From: Paenibacillus sinopodophylli
GTDB lineage: Bacteria; Bacillota; Bacilli; Paenibacillales; Paenibacillaceae
Direction of reading: 5' to 3'
DNA length: 64,000 bases
Assembly: GCF_005930355.1 (NCBI RefSeq)
Contig: NZ_VDBO01000001.1
Location: 2,476,007-2,540,006 of the forward strand
The notes below the pieces were generated by a model, which was not told where the DNA came from, did not search any database, and saw only the letters and a program-made list of their open reading frames with translations. This document shows positions 1-8,535 of the stretch, in pieces. Position numbers and translations under genes: made by a program. Positions within the stretch are counted from its first letter, which is position 1, and each line of letters begins with the position of its first letter.

Positions 1-1237
1 ACATTTGATGCTGGCCAACGTCAGTCGTTACAATCGCATCGCCGTTAGTCGTTTCATGAATGAGTTCAACTACCCATTGCGGCTTGAGCTCAACATCCGA
101 ATCCTTATATCTGAACGGATATTGCTCACTGGATGCTTTAAGCTTGGCACGCCAGTCATCTGCTTTGTCCGCACGTTTAGCTAGCTTGTTCACAATCTCC
201 AACACGGTTTTCACGTCTCCAACAATTGGAATATCCGTCGGTACGTTTTTACCGATTTCCGCAGGATCAATATCAATATGAACGATTTTCGCCAGTGGTG
301 CGAAGCCATCTAGCTTACCAGTTACCCTGTCGTCGAAGCGTGCGCCAATATTAATCAGCAGGTCCGAGCTTTGAATGGCCTTGTTAGCCGTGTAAGTTCC
401 ATGCATGCCTGGCATGCCTAGAAACAGGTCATTGCCGCTTGGGAATGCTCCAAGACCAAGCAATGTCGTCGTAATTGGAATTTGTGTTTTCGTTGCAAAT
501 TCAAACAACTGTTCATGACCGCCTGAGTATACAACGCCGCCGCCAGCCAAGATAAGCGGACGCTCTGCCTGTTCAATCGCTTTAATAAGCTTATCCACTT
601 GATTCTTATTAGGCGATACAGTTGGATTATAGCCGCGAATGTTCACTTCAGTAACTGGCTTGAACAACGTTTTCGCTGCCGATATGTCTTTCGGTATGTC
701 AATCAATACAGGACCCTTGCGGCCCGTATTGGCAATATGGAAGGCTTCATGAATAATACGCGGTAGATCTTCAACATCACGCACCAAGTAGCTATGTTTC
801 GTAATCGGCATCGTGATGCCTGTAATGTCCGCTTCTTGGAAAGCATCGCTTCCAATCAAGCTGGAGATGACATTGCCCGTAATGACAACCATAGGCACTG
901 AATCCATATACGCTGTTGCAATTCCTGTAACAAGGTTTGTTGCCCCTGGGCCGGAAGTTGCAATACATACGCCTACTTTACCACTTGCGCGTGCGTAACC
1001 ATCAGCTGCGTGAATGGCTCCTTGCTCGTGACGCGTAAGCAAATGATTGAAATCGGGGTTACCGTGCATCGCATCATAGATGTACAACACTGCTCCGCCG
1101 GGATAGCCGAAGACACAATCTACATCCTCAAGCAATAGACTTCTTAGCAAAATTTCCGAACCCGTTATGACCTCAGGCTTCGAGAGCCTTTCCTTCAATT
1201 CCTCTTTTGACTTCAGTGTTGCATCTTGCGTTACCAT
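1..1237 (-). CDS. ilvB: Acetolactate synthase large subunit (5' part, cut by window edge)
   Basis: Catalytic subunit of acetohydroxyacid synthase, a ThDP- and FAD-dependent enzyme that condenses pyruvate with pyruvate or 2-ketobutyrate at the start of valine, leucine and isoleucine synthesis. The translation starts [14 protein letters not shown] and shows the ThDP-enzyme N-terminal domain with [27 protein letters not shown] (catalytic Glu) and [14 protein letters not shown], then the central domain with [14 protein letters not shown]. It continues to about residue 412 and leaves the window, so the C-terminal ThDP-binding domain is not seen. The ATG at 1237 follows AGGAGG at good spacing. Expression should be set by the T-box leader just upstream. 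The regulatory subunit gene ilvN would be expected next, outside the window. Confidence 0.95.
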   Translation of the reverse strand, partial: MVTQDATLKSKEELKERLSKPEVITGSEILLRSLLLEDVDCVFGYPGGAVLYIYDAMHGNPDFNHLLTRHEQGAIHAADGYARASGKVGVCIATSGPGATNLVTGIATAYMDSVPMVVITGNVISSLIGSDAFQEADITGITMPITKHSYLVRDVEDLPRIIHEAFHIANTGRKGPVLIDIPKDISAAKTLFKPVTEVNIRGYNPTVSPNKNQVDKLIKAIEQAERPLILAGGGVVYSGGHEQLFEFATKTQIPITTTLLGLGAFPSGNDLFLGMPGMHGTYTANKAIQSSDLLINIGARFDDRVTGKLDGFAPLAKIVHIDIDPAEIGKNVPTDIPIVGDVKTVLEIVNKLAKRADKADDWRAKLKASSEQYPFRYKDSDVELKPQWVVELIHETTNGDAIVTTDVGQHQM

Positions 1238-1257
1238 CAGTCATCCTCCTCTCAGAA

Positions 1258-1500
1258 AAAACAAAAAAACCTTTCGCTCCTCATGCTTCAAACGAAGCTA
1301 CGAGGGACGAAAGGTATATCTTCCGTGGTACCACCCAAATTTGTTATACCTCTCTCGACGTATAACCTCCACAAGTAAGAACGTCGTGCACATACGTTCA
1401 TACTATTGGCACTTTAACGCTTGCCCTGCGATTCCCCCTATTAGGCAACAGCTTTCTTTGTTGCTTTTCAAGGAAACAGCTCCGAGGTGAGCTCGTAGAA
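1258..1500 (-). promoter_or_regulatory. T-box leader (tRNA-sensing riboswitch) with terminator
   Basis: Read on the minus strand, GGGTGGTACCACGGAA at 1321-1336 is the canonical T-box antiterminator sequence. It is followed by an intrinsic terminator with paired arms at 1270-1314 (CCTTTCGTCCCTCG against CGAGGAGCGAAAGG-type arms) and a T run at 1263-1269. Uncharged tRNA would stabilise the antiterminator and allow read-through into ilvB. Leucine or another branched-chain tRNA is expected from the gene downstream, but I could not place the specifier codon with confidence, so the 5' limit is approximate and overlaps the end of the small ORF upstream. Confidence 0.88.
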
Positions 1501-1800
1501 AAGGGATTTTGGCGATGGTTGCAGCTGATCCATCCGCTCTCTGTTCAAAAGGGCCCTAAGCACTTCGTCCTCATCAATGCTGATTGTGTATGTACCACAT
1601 GGTGCGTACACCGGTACGTGGTAGATAAGACTTTCTTTATTATATGCCGTGAATGAGCGTTCGTCAAGAACCTTAACAACTCTTCCTGCAAAAAGTAACC
1701 GGCGCATGAAAGAGCGATACCACATATAGTAGTGTAGCCCCCAAACGGCAAACTCATGCAGCGCCCGCGTCCACAAGCGCAGCAGAAATGGAATGATCAT
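1468..1800 (-). CDS. Hypothetical protein, 110 aa (doubtful)
   Basis: An open frame with ordinary protein composition: a hydrophobic and aromatic N-terminal part (FAVWGLHYYMWYRSF, residues about 17-31) followed by a charged half with VVKVLDERSFTAYNKES and TISIDEDEVLRALLNRERMD. I recognise no family. The ATG overlaps the divergent GNAT gene by eight bases and no clear Shine-Dalgarno sequence precedes it; a start at the Met near 1725 is also possible. Its 3' end runs into the ilvB leader. It may be a real small Paenibacillus protein or a chance frame; conservation in relatives would decide. Confidence 0.3.
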   Translation of the reverse strand: MIIPFLLRLWTRALHEFAVWGLHYYMWYRSFMRRLLFAGRVVKVLDERSFTAYNKESLIYHVPVYAPCGTYTISIDEDEVLRALLNRERMDQLQPSPKSLFYELTSELFP

Positions 1801-2254
1801 TATGATTAGATTTTACGAGCCTAGACTGGATGAAGCTGAAGTCGTTCGTCTCATTAAAAACGAGCTTATTCCATTATCCCATACGGTCCATCAGCATGAT
1901 GCGCAGACCATACGCGAGCTCCCTAAAAGGTTTCGCCGTGGTGTTGCTTATGTAGCCTCTTTGTCCAAAAAAAGCCCGCCAATATCCTTCATCCATTTCG
2001 AAGTGATGGGCGAAGTGCTTTATTTGGATATGATGGTTACTCATCCTGACCATCGCAATCGGCAATGGGGACGTAAGCTAATCATGGAAAGTGAGGCATA
2101 CGGCAGAGCACAGAGCTGCACTATTGCAAGGTTGTTTGTGGATCAAGTCAATGGCAAAGCCCATCAGCTCTACACGAAGCTGGGCTACCAGACTGTCCGC
2201 TACTACCCTGAACTGCGCTGCTACGAGATGCTCAAGCCGCTTGCCCCGTTTTGA
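1793..2254 (+). CDS. GNAT family N-acetyltransferase
   Basis: A 153-residue protein with a GCN5-related acetyltransferase fold, expected to move an acetyl group from acetyl-CoA to an amine; the substrate is not predictable. Residues about 75-135 hold the core: the beta4 strand VLYLDMMVTHPDHRNRQWGRKLI, which is motif A with a degenerate pyrophosphate loop (R-N-R-Q-W-G-R instead of Q/R-x-x-G-x-G/A), and NGKAHQLYTKLGY, the usual motif B. The start could also be the second Met at 1802 (MIRFYEPRL); neither has a strong ribosome binding site. The first ATG lies within the start region of the divergent 110-aa frame. Confidence 0.8.
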   Translation: MIIMIRFYEPRLDEAEVVRLIKNELIPLSHTVHQHDAQTIRELPKRFRRGVAYVASLSKKSPPISFIHFEVMGEVLYLDMMVTHPDHRNRQWGRKLIMESEAYGRAQSCTIARLFVDQVNGKAHQLYTKLGYQTVRYYPELRCYEMLKPLAPF

Positions 2255-2269
2255 TTGCTCAATCAGCCT

Positions 2270-2632
2270 TTAATACCCGTTATAACCTTGGTTGCCGTAG
2301 CCATAGCCGTAACCGCCGCCACCACTACCACAGCCGCATTGATTAAAATTATTGTTGCAGCAACCTCCACCACCGTAACCGCCGCCAAATCCACCGCCGA
2401 AGCCTCCGCCTAGAAATGGAAGTGTACCGATTGCAAGAAGGTCAAACAATACGAGCGGCAGAATCGCATTCGTTTGTACGACCTTGCCCTTGTCCTTCTT
2501 CAGCGGAGCAACGATGAGTTTATTCTGATGAACCCGAACGAGCTTGCCAGTTACGACAGATCCGTCAGGACGTACAGCATAAATGGATTTGCCGATCAGC
2601 TTCCTAACCTGCTGCTTGGAAACATTATTCAT
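2270..2632 (-). CDS. Small protein with Gly/Tyr/Cys-rich tail
   Basis: A 120-residue protein in two parts. Residues 1-70 look like a compact beta domain (IGKSIYAVRPDGSVVTGKLVRVHQNKLIVAPL) ending in a hydrophobic stretch AILPLVLFDLLAIGTLPFL. Residues 74-120 are low complexity: GGGFGGGFGGGYGGGG, then CCNNNFNQCGCG and GYGYGYGNQGY. The tail recalls glycine-rich spore-coat or surface proteins, but that is only a compositional likeness. The ATG at 2632 follows GGAAAGGAGGGATT, a strong ribosome binding site. It ends 16 bases from the convergent GNAT gene. Function unknown. Confidence 0.75.
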   Translation of the reverse strand: MNNVSKQQVRKLIGKSIYAVRPDGSVVTGKLVRVHQNKLIVAPLKKDKGKVVQTNAILPLVLFDLLAIGTLPFLGGGFGGGFGGGYGGGGCCNNNFNQCGCGSGGGGYGYGYGNQGYNGY

Positions 2633-2776
2633 GCATAATCCCTCCTTTCCCTTTGTTATATAACCTATTCAAGGAAAGGCGCATCCGTCTGTTTGTTTGT
2701 CCTCTGCACCAATAAATGTGCTTATCTGCATGGACGCAGCTTAGTATAAGCTTCTGGCACCGCTGCCCCAAAATAC

Positions 2777-2823
2777 AAAAAGGGCTCTCCGAACTCACCA
2801 TGTAAGTGAGACGGACAGCCCTT
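2777..2823 (-). terminator. Intrinsic terminator of the infC-rpmI-rplT operon
   Basis: On the minus strand AAGGGCTGTCC..GTGAG pairs with CTCAC..GGAGAGCCCTT, followed by T residues. It lies 16 bases beyond the rplT stop. Confidence 0.85.
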
Positions 2824-2838
2824 GTATGTGATTAACAC

Positions 2839-3198
2839 CTAAGCGTTAATTTTTTCTTTCGCAATACCTGCAAGTGAGTTGAACGAAGTGATATCGTTAA
2901 CAGCCAGGTCAGCAAGAATTTTGCGGTTAACTTCTACGCCCGCAAGCTTCAAGCCGTGCATGAATTTGTTGTATGAAAGTCCGTTAATACGTGCTGCCGC
3001 GTTAATACGAACGATCCACAGTCTGCGGATGTCACGTTTTTTGTTGCGACGGTCACGGTATGCGTACATAAGTGACTTACCAACTTGCTCCTTCGCTGTT
3101 TTAAACAGACGATGTTTCGAACCGAAATAACCTTTAGCTAGCTTTAGAATTCTTTTGCGACGACGAGTGCGGACAAATCCGCCTTTGACTCTTGCCAT
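2839..3198 (-). CDS. rplT: 50S ribosomal protein L20
   Basis: Ribosomal protein L20, 119 residues, the usual length. It binds 23S rRNA early in 50S assembly and in Firmicutes also represses its own operon through the mRNA leader. Diagnostic stretches are [50 protein letters not shown] and [13 protein letters not shown]. The ATG follows CAGGAGG. It is the last gene of infC-rpmI-rplT and is followed by a strong terminator. The leader hairpin ahead of infC is the expected site of L20 feedback. Confidence 0.98.
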   Translation of the reverse strand: MARVKGGFVRTRRRKRILKLAKGYFGSKHRLFKTAKEQVGKSLMYAYRDRRNKKRDIRRLWIVRINAAARINGLSYNKFMHGLKLAGVEVNRKILADLAVNDITSFNSLAGIAKEKINA

Positions 3199-3248
3199 GA
3201 ATGGAAACCTCCTGTAGGTTGAATTAGCTTATTTGTTGTTGCTTATTA

Positions 3249-3446
3249 TTACAAGTTGGAAAGGCCTTGCTTCAAACGACGAACGTCGCCAGCAGCCATA
3301 AGCGGTTGGCCAGCAAGCACGCGTTTTTGACGACCGGATTTGTGTGAAAGCAAGTGGTTACGGTAAGCTTTGTAACGTTTTACTTTACCAGTTCCAGTAA
3401 TTTTAAAGCGGTCTTTCAGACTGCTGTGAGTTTTCATCTTAGGCAT
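3249..3446 (-). CDS. rpmI: 50S ribosomal protein L35
   Basis: Ribosomal protein L35, 65 residues, typical length, very basic. MPKMKTHSSLKDRFKITGTGKVKRYKAYRNHLLSHKSGRQKR is diagnostic. It sits between infC and rplT, the standard Firmicute order, with 34 and 50 bases to its neighbours. The ATG follows AAGGAGGATAACTGAT. It is co-transcribed and probably translationally coupled within the operon. Confidence 0.98.
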   Translation of the reverse strand: MPKMKTHSSLKDRFKITGTGKVKRYKAYRNHLLSHKSGRQKRVLAGQPLMAAGDVRRLKQGLSNL

Positions 3447-3480
3447 ATCAGTTATCCTCCTTAAGGTTCTTCATCAGTTG

Positions 3481-3996
3481 TTAGCTGTTGGTTTTGGGTG
3501 CCAAAATCATAATCATGCTCCGGCCTTCCAGCTTAGGAGCGCGCTCAACGCTGCATAATTCGGCAACCTCTTTAGAAAGTCGATCCAAAATCTTCTGTCC
3601 AAGAGAAGCATGTGCAATCTCACGGCCGCGGAAACGAACCGATGCTTTCACTTTATCGCCTTCACCCAGAAACTTAATGACATTCCGGTATTTCGTTTGG
3701 TAGTCGTTCTCGTCAATGTTGGCACGGAACCAAACTTCTTTAAGATCAACGATCTTTTGGTTTTTACGAGCTTCTTTTTCTTTCTTCTGCTGCTCATAAC
3801 GGAACTTTCCGTAGTCCATGATTCGGCATACCGGCGGCTTAGCCGTCGGTGCGACATTCACCAGGTCCAAGTTAAGCTCAACAGCTAGCTGCATAGCATC
3901 ACGAATCGATTTAATACCGATTTGCTCGCCTTCAGCGCCTACTAAACGTACTTCTCTGGCCCGGATCTCATCATTGATTTGATGTTCTCTGCTAAT
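3481..3996 (-). CDS. infC: Translation initiation factor IF-3, AUU start
   Basis: IF-3 binds the 30S subunit, prevents early 50S joining and proofreads start codons. The frame can be extended upstream of the first ATG to an ATT at 3994-3996, preceded by GGAGGTGG with a six-base gap. This gives a 171-residue protein opening (M)SREHQINDEIRAREVRLVGAEGEQIGI, which matches the family N-terminus. Beginning at the ATG at 3894 would remove 34 conserved residues. AUU starts are characteristic of infC and let IF-3 repress its own synthesis by rejecting the non-canonical codon. The N-domain, linker helix (YEQQKKEKEARKNQK) and C-domain are complete, ending in EGRSMIMILAPK. First gene of infC-rpmI-rplT. 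Confidence 0.97.
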   Translation of the reverse strand: MSREHQINDEIRAREVRLVGAEGEQIGIKSIRDAMQLAVELNLDLVNVAPTAKPPVCRIMDYGKFRYEQQKKEKEARKNQKIVDLKEVWFRANIDENDYQTKYRNVIKFLGEGDKVKASVRFRGREIAHASLGQKILDRLSKEVAELCSVERAPKLEGRSMIMILAPKTNS

Positions 3997-4216
3997 AACG
4001 TGCCACCTCCAAAATTGTTTGTTTCATGTCTCCACACAATAAAAAAATGCGGGTTCGCTCGAACCCGCATCTCATAACCGTACATTTATGTCAGAGCATT
4101 ATTTCGTTAGAAACAATGGAATGACTAATCGATTATCGCGAACCAGCCAGCCGTAGCCGAAAGGTGAGAAGCGGGTGCTTCTGCTTGTGCGTCATTAAGT
4201 TAGTTTAAAATGTTAC
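3997..4216 (-). promoter_or_regulatory. infC operon leader with L20-type attenuator
   Basis: About 220 bases of untranslated leader separate the promoter from the ATT start. It contains a terminator hairpin on the minus strand, ATGCGGGTTCGAGCGAACCCGCAT at 4048-4070, followed by seven T. In Bacillus, L20 binding to such a leader favours premature termination. Position, hairpin and gene order fit that mechanism; the competing anti-terminator fold was not worked out. Confidence 0.8.
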
Positions 4217-4222
4217 CGTGTT

Positions 4223-4252
4223 ACTATACCATGCCTAGCGAAGTCATGTCAA
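4223..4252 (-). promoter_or_regulatory. Sigma-A promoter of infC operon
   Basis: On the minus strand TTGACA (4247-4252), an 18-base spacer and TATAGT (4223-4228). It has a perfect -35 and a near-consensus -10, and lies between the end of the glycosyltransferase gene and the infC leader. Confidence 0.85.
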
Positions 4253-4297
4253 CAGCCTAACAGATCTTTCTGAACGGGCTGCTTGCCCTCACTGCTG

Positions 4298-5533
4298 TTA
4301 TTTACTTTGTACTTCTTCGATCCGAACAACACGAGTATGCTGTGTGTGGCTCCACGTTTTGTTGTTCTGAGTAAAGAAAGCGTAGAACGTAATTGGCCAC
4401 CAAGAAATAAGGAAAAACGGCAGCGTAAGCAGATGAGCATACATTTTCCATGACTTCACGCCTTCCAGCATAAGCGCAATCGGGAACTGAATAATTCCGG
4501 CTATAGCTGCAATCCCAACCGTCCACCATGGCAGATAATTATACAGCGAATCGAGGTAGTTGGTCGTTGGTATTGCTATATCTATCCACATAACCATCGT
4601 GAGAATAAATCCTAGCAGTGTATTGTAAACAGAGATCGTGTATATCGCCGAATCAAACTTTACGAAATTTCGTTCTTTGATGCTCGCCCACAATAGCGGG
4701 AAAAAGTAATTGCGAGCCACATTGAAATGTCCTTGCATCCAGCGCAACCGTTGTCTCGCAGACGCCTTGAACGTAACCGGCTTCTCATCATATACCTTAG
4801 CATCATAGTTCAATATTGGATAAACGCCGCGCTGTACACAGCGCATCGAGAACTCCAAATCCTCTACCAGGCTTGTTGCTCCCCAGCCCATTTCTTTAAG
4901 CAACGCGGACTCAAAGCACATGCCAGTGCCTCCAAGGAAATTGCTCATCTTAAGGTTTGTTCTGGATAGCTGCCACAAGCGGTTGCAGTACCAGTACGTA
5001 ATGCCATATGCGGCAGTAACCCATGAATCTCCCGGATTCTTCGTATCCAAGTAACCTTGGATGACTTGATGTCCTTCACACAAATCATTATTCATAAGCT
5101 GCAGGAAATCTGGATTCACCAAATTATCGGCATCGAACATGACAACCGCATCATATTGACGCGGCATAGCCCAAAGCTCTTTGAGCATCCATTCAATCGC
5201 ATACCCTTTACCGCGAAGAAGCTGATTCGTTCTCTCGCAGGCATGTACGCCCATACTACGGCTAATATCCGCTGTGGCATCTGTACAGTTATCACAAATG
5301 ACAAATATATCGTATAGCTCTTCTGGATAGTCCATTTTCTTCAAATTTTCGATTAGCGCTCCGACTACTTGTTCTTCGTTGTGTGCAGCAACTAGAACCG
5401 CAAACGACTTTTGCGGCGCATGGTGCTTCCGGCTTTTGTTTTTCATTAGGCCGAAAATTGAAATACCGAACTGGTAAACCGCAAGCGACGCCATTACGAT
5501 TTGAAACGCGATAAAAATAACACTTAGAACCAT
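4298..5533 (-). CDS. Membrane-bound family 2 glycosyltransferase
   Basis: A processive-type GT2 enzyme of about 411 residues, expected to transfer a sugar from a nucleotide sugar at the cytoplasmic face and perhaps pass a polymer through the membrane. One N-terminal membrane helix (VLSVIFIAFQIVMASLAVY) is followed by the GT-A domain with VAAHNEEQVV, FDADN, GGTGMCFESA, VEDLEFSMRC and the QRLRWMQGH motif of cellulose/hyaluronan synthase-like enzymes. Three or four C-terminal helices follow. The start at 5533 is chosen because AAGGGGGC precedes it; the frame runs upstream to 5695 but without a binding site. It sits alone between infC and a long intergenic region, so the sugar cannot be deduced. 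Confidence 0.88.
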   Translation of the reverse strand: MVLSVIFIAFQIVMASLAVYQFGISIFGLMKNKSRKHHAPQKSFAVLVAAHNEEQVVGALIENLKKMDYPEELYDIFVICDNCTDATADISRSMGVHACERTNQLLRGKGYAIEWMLKELWAMPRQYDAVVMFDADNLVNPDFLQLMNNDLCEGHQVIQGYLDTKNPGDSWVTAAYGITYWYCNRLWQLSRTNLKMSNFLGGTGMCFESALLKEMGWGATSLVEDLEFSMRCVQRGVYPILNYDAKVYDEKPVTFKASARQRLRWMQGHFNVARNYFFPLLWASIKERNFVKFDSAIYTISVYNTLLGFILTMVMWIDIAIPTTNYLDSLYNYLPWWTVGIAAIAGIIQFPIALMLEGVKSWKMYAHLLTLPFFLISWWPITFYAFFTQNNKTWSHTQHTRVVRIEEVQSK

Positions 5534-6201
5534 GCGATACTGCCCCCTTGAGACCCCATTTTTTTGCTTTTTTTCAGCAATCACTCGTAACTGCCGCAAG
5601 CTTTTTATTATATATTTTCTCTTTGTGTAGGAGTGTCTCTCTGTAAACACTCTAGAACCTTTATTGATTCTCCACAGAAACAACTTCTTTGTCAAAAGTT
5701 GAATTTGTCTCCATTAGGCTTAATCTCGGCAGAAAAACGCTTGCATAGCATACCAATGCTTGCATTACCTCCTTTTACGGCGATTCAGCCTTATTTTCAA
5801 CCATTTGCTAACTTTTTAGCACTAACGTCCTTATTTACGATGAAAGTCATGAAAATGTTTCCGGAAATTCGCACTGGACGATGTGACGAACAGGTGAACT
5901 GACTCTGTAAAATGACATCTTTCGCGCTTTCGACAAGTTCTGCTGCAGCACTCGGATATACGTCCATTACAGTTTTACCAACAACTGCACATTATTAAAC
6001 AGCGAACGGTCATCAATATTAATATCTTTTAATTAAATGCCGTTTTCCGATGCTCGCAGCATCTCTTGGTATCTATTCAGTTAGGCACACAAATAGCTAT
6101 TAAAATGATATAATACTTACTTATCTTTAATAATGGGACAAGAAATAGTTTACGCTGGTCTTACAAAAACATGATAAAATTAAATTTATCTAAGCGTAAG
6201 T
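5534..6201 (+). other. Long AT-rich intergenic region without a gene
   Basis: Between the divergent glycosyltransferase and PAP2 genes lie about 900 bases, ending at 6438, with no convincing gene. The short frames have poor composition and no ribosome binding sites. A TGATATAAT-like extended -10 lies at 6106-6114 (+), without a clear -35, about 90 bases before the structured repeat at 6202-6290. Nothing else was recognised. Confidence 0.5.
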
Positions 6202-6290
6202 GGCTGAAGCCGCCCTCTCGCGGCTATGCTCACGTTTCGCGTAGACGTATAAAGAAAGTCTGTGCAAATTCATATACTTTCCTATGCGTT
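6202..6290 (+). repeat. Dispersed ~90-bp structured repeat, copy D
   Basis: It has the same layout as the copies at 7891, 13311 and 39875: a GC-rich hairpin (GGCTGAAGCCGCC..), a GTTTC box, then an AT-rich nested stem ending TTCATATACTTTCCTAT. Copy D is the most diverged in sequence but keeps base pairing (CGTATA..AGAAAGT with ACTTTCC..TATGCG). It is followed by a second hairpin-rich stretch (CGCCTTCGGCG, 6300-6311). Confidence 0.6.
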
Positions 6291-6438
6291 AGGCGAAAAC
6301 GCCTTCGGCGTCCTTTAGACGCTGAAGGAACTTTGACGATGAAATATAAGCCCTTTATAAGCTAACAAACTTATAAGTTCTTATATTTTAAGAAATGCAC
6401 CATTTAAAGTAAGCCACCGATAGAGGAGGATAACAGCG

Positions 6439-7011
6439 ATGGAACGAATGATAGGCTGGCTGAAAACAAGTGAGCAAAGAATGCTGATTTGGGCAAATCG
6501 GAGACCTTCTGGGGGGAAACGACATCGACTCCTGGGCAAATGGCTCAGTACCGTTACACATATGGGCGGCGCAACATTCACTCTCGCAACCGCTTTACTA
6601 TATGCAATACTCGCACCTGCCCCTTGGAGCCTTACGGGCTGGCAATGCTTGACTGCTGTCGTTATTAGTCACTTGCCGGTTGCTGTCGTGAAAAGAAAAT
6701 TCAAGCGCCTTCGACCCTATCAGGCACTGCCTGATGTCAATACGGGACATAACCCGCTTGTGGACTCATCCTTCCCGTCTGGCCATACGACCGCTATTTT
6801 TGCTTGGCTCGTCCCCATTCTGCTGACCAGCGGGGTCTGGCTAGCCATCTTAGTGCCAATAGCGATTGTTATAGGCGTTTCCGTGGGATGGTCGCGAATG
6901 TATCTTGGACTGCACTATCCATCCGATGTTGCGGCAGGTGCCCTTATCGGCACCGTAACCGCATTAGCCGTCAATTACTCGTGGATAGGCTCCGCTATCG
7001 GAGTTAATTAA
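6439..7011 (+). CDS. PAP2 family membrane phosphatase
   Basis: A 190-residue integral membrane phosphatase of the PAP2/undecaprenyl-pyrophosphate phosphatase type, acting on a lipid phosphate at the outer face. The three-part active site is complete: KRKFKRLRP (about 94-102), PSGHT (about 115-119) and SRMYLGLHYPSD (about 149-160, with the catalytic His and Asp). Hydrophobic segments lie at about 45-60, 120-145 and 163-180. The ATG follows GAGGAGG at nine bases. Likely substrates are undecaprenyl pyrophosphate or phosphatidylglycerol phosphate; context does not separate them. It converges on trmB with a four-base overlap. Confidence 0.9.
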   Translation: MERMIGWLKTSEQRMLIWANRRPSGGKRHRLLGKWLSTVTHMGGATFTLATALLYAILAPAPWSLTGWQCLTAVVISHLPVAVVKRKFKRLRPYQALPDVNTGHNPLVDSSFPSGHTTAIFAWLVPILLTSGVWLAILVPIAIVIGVSVGWSRMYLGLHYPSDVAAGALIGTVTALAVNYSWIGSAIGVN

Positions 7012-7775
7012 TGGTTGTCCTCACCTTGGTCCTCTGCATCTGCGTGAATAGCTTCTGCTTCTTCTTTAAGTGACTTCTCCTGCTTCGCCGTGCGGTGCTT
7101 CTGGAGCGCTTCAGAGCCGATAACAGCTTCGACCCGATAAATGTTTTGTCCTTTTTCCATGAACTTCATTTCATATTCTGTAAACACAAGGTCCTCTCGG
7201 GGGCCTTCTTTATGTAGATGAAGTGAAATATTACGCATGATCAGCTCCATCTCCGCAAAGCTGTTCAAAGAAAATTCAAACAACGACTGTGAATCCGTCT
7301 TGAAGTGGATGTCGCCGCGCTCGTTCAACAGCTCAATATATTTGGCAACCAGTCTAGGATGCGTAAGTCTTCGGCGTGCATGCTTGGCTTTTGGCCAAGG
7401 ATCGCTGAAATTAAGGTGAACGCGTTCGATCTCACCTGGCGCGAACATCGTTTCGATGCCTTCAATATTCGCTCGCAGCAATGCGAGATTCGGCGGATGC
7501 GACTCCCCTTTCTGCTCCCAAGCGATGCGAGCTTTGTCACTCGCTCTGCGCAGCAGCTCATCATACATGTCGACGCCGATAAAGTTAATATGCGGGTAAC
7601 GAACACTCATCTGACTAATAAAGCGCCCTTTCCCCATCCCAAGCTCCACGTATATTGGCTGATCATTCCCAAAAAATTCATGCCACTTTCCTTTGTGCGG
7701 CGCAGCATCAAGCACTACCAGTTCTGGCTGTCCTTCAAGACTTTCACGAATTCCTTTTCTTCCTCTTAAACGCAT
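7008..7775 (-). CDS. trmB: tRNA (guanine-N7)-methyltransferase
   Basis: SAM-dependent enzyme that makes m7G46 in the tRNA variable loop. The translation begins MRLRGRKGIRESLE, the family N-terminus, and shows VELGMGKGRFI (SAM loop), NFIGVDMYDELL, NLALLRANIE and the signature NFSDPWPKAKHARRRL. An ATG six codons upstream contains the GGAGG that serves as ribosome binding site for the ATG at 7775, so the inner start is chosen. At 255 residues it is about 40 longer than usual, owing to an acidic and basic tail (HRTAKQEKSLKEEAEAIHADAEDQGEDNH) that looks disordered. Confidence 0.95.
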   Translation of the reverse strand: MRLRGRKGIRESLEGQPELVVLDAAPHKGKWHEFFGNDQPIYVELGMGKGRFISQMSVRYPHINFIGVDMYDELLRRASDKARIAWEQKGESHPPNLALLRANIEGIETMFAPGEIERVHLNFSDPWPKAKHARRRLTHPRLVAKYIELLNERGDIHFKTDSQSLFEFSLNSFAEMELIMRNISLHLHKEGPREDLVFTEYEMKFMEKGQNIYRVEAVIGSEALQKHRTAKQEKSLKEEAEAIHADAEDQGEDNH

Positions 7776-7890
7776 ATGCAGTGATTCCTCCATTTATCGT
7801 AGACGATGCAACGAATAGACTATTCCTTATTGTGCCGAACAAATTGAGCAATGTAAAGAGGATTAGCGAAAGAGTCAGCTGTCAATGTGA

Positions 7891-7979
7891 AACGGCTGTT
7901 GCCGCTTTGGCGGCGAGGCGCGTTTCATTCCGAGAAATATAGACAAAGGATGGCGAAATCATATTCTTTCTTATATTTC
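7891..7979 (+). repeat. Dispersed ~90-bp structured repeat, copy A
   Basis: AACGGCTGTTGCCGC followed by a GGCGGCGAGGCG arm, then GTTTCATTCCGAGAAATATAG, and a nested stem whose 3' part is GAAATCATATTCTTTCTTAT. It shares long identical stretches with the copy at 13311. It lies between the trmB start and the terminator of the 69-aa gene. Confidence 0.75.
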
Positions 7980-7984
7980 CATAG

Positions 7985-8019
7985 AAAAAAGCCGAAGTCC
8001 ATCACTGGACGTTCGGCTT
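7985..8019 (-). terminator. Intrinsic terminator of the 69-aa gene
   Basis: AAGCCGAACGTCCAGTGATG and GGACTTCGGCTT form a hairpin followed by TTTTTT on the minus strand, 26 bases past the stop. Confidence 0.8.
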
Positions 8020-8044
8020 CCCATTAATAAACGCTCTAACCCTC

Positions 8045-8254
8045 TTACAGCAGCAGTTGGTAAGGAATCGGTCCATTCTCTTGCTGCTCGCGCTCGTAAG
8101 TATCGACAAGCACTTCATTAAGCTTCTTCCGTGCCGAAATTTCTACACCATGGTTATTATGAAAACGCACACCAGTAAGTGCCATCAATTCTTTTACCGT
8201 TAGTTCAACCGTTACAGTATCATCGCCGCGCAAAACTTTGGATACAGTGTTCAT
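8045..8254 (-). CDS. Small conserved-looking hypothetical protein, 69 aa
   Basis: A 69-residue soluble protein (MNTVSKVLRGDDTVTVELTVKEL at the start, QQENGPIPYQLLL at the end). The first half looks like alternating beta strands followed by a helix (ELMALTGVRF). No Cys and no membrane segment. I do not recognise the family. The ATG follows GATGAGGTGATTAGAG, a good ribosome binding site, and a strong terminator lies just past the stop, so this is a self-contained gene. Neighbours (trmB, mnmL) do not suggest a role. Confidence 0.7.
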   Translation of the reverse strand: MNTVSKVLRGDDTVTVELTVKELMALTGVRFHNNHGVEISARKKLNEVLVDTYEREQQENGPIPYQLLL

Positions 8255-8535
8255 CTCTAATCACCTCATCGATTTATTGTAAGAGTATTTCCATTTAATC
8301 GACGTTTCATGAATACAAGTTCAAATGGGTTATGTTAGGTTTATTTGTTGTTATGTCGCACTTTTAATATAACACTTCATGTAAGGTTACGCAAGCCCAA
8401 TTTGAACCATTCTAAAAATAATTTCCAATTAAAGCGGTTTCCGAACATTCAAGGCTGTGCTTCATAACAACGATGGCTTTTCCACTCATTTTTCGTTAAA
8501 ATATAGGGTGTATGTCTTGAAAGTAGGGGAAAACG

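Noticed and set aside
6171..6365. A 64-codon plus-strand frame
   Set aside because: It coincides with the structured repeat copy D and has no ribosome binding site.
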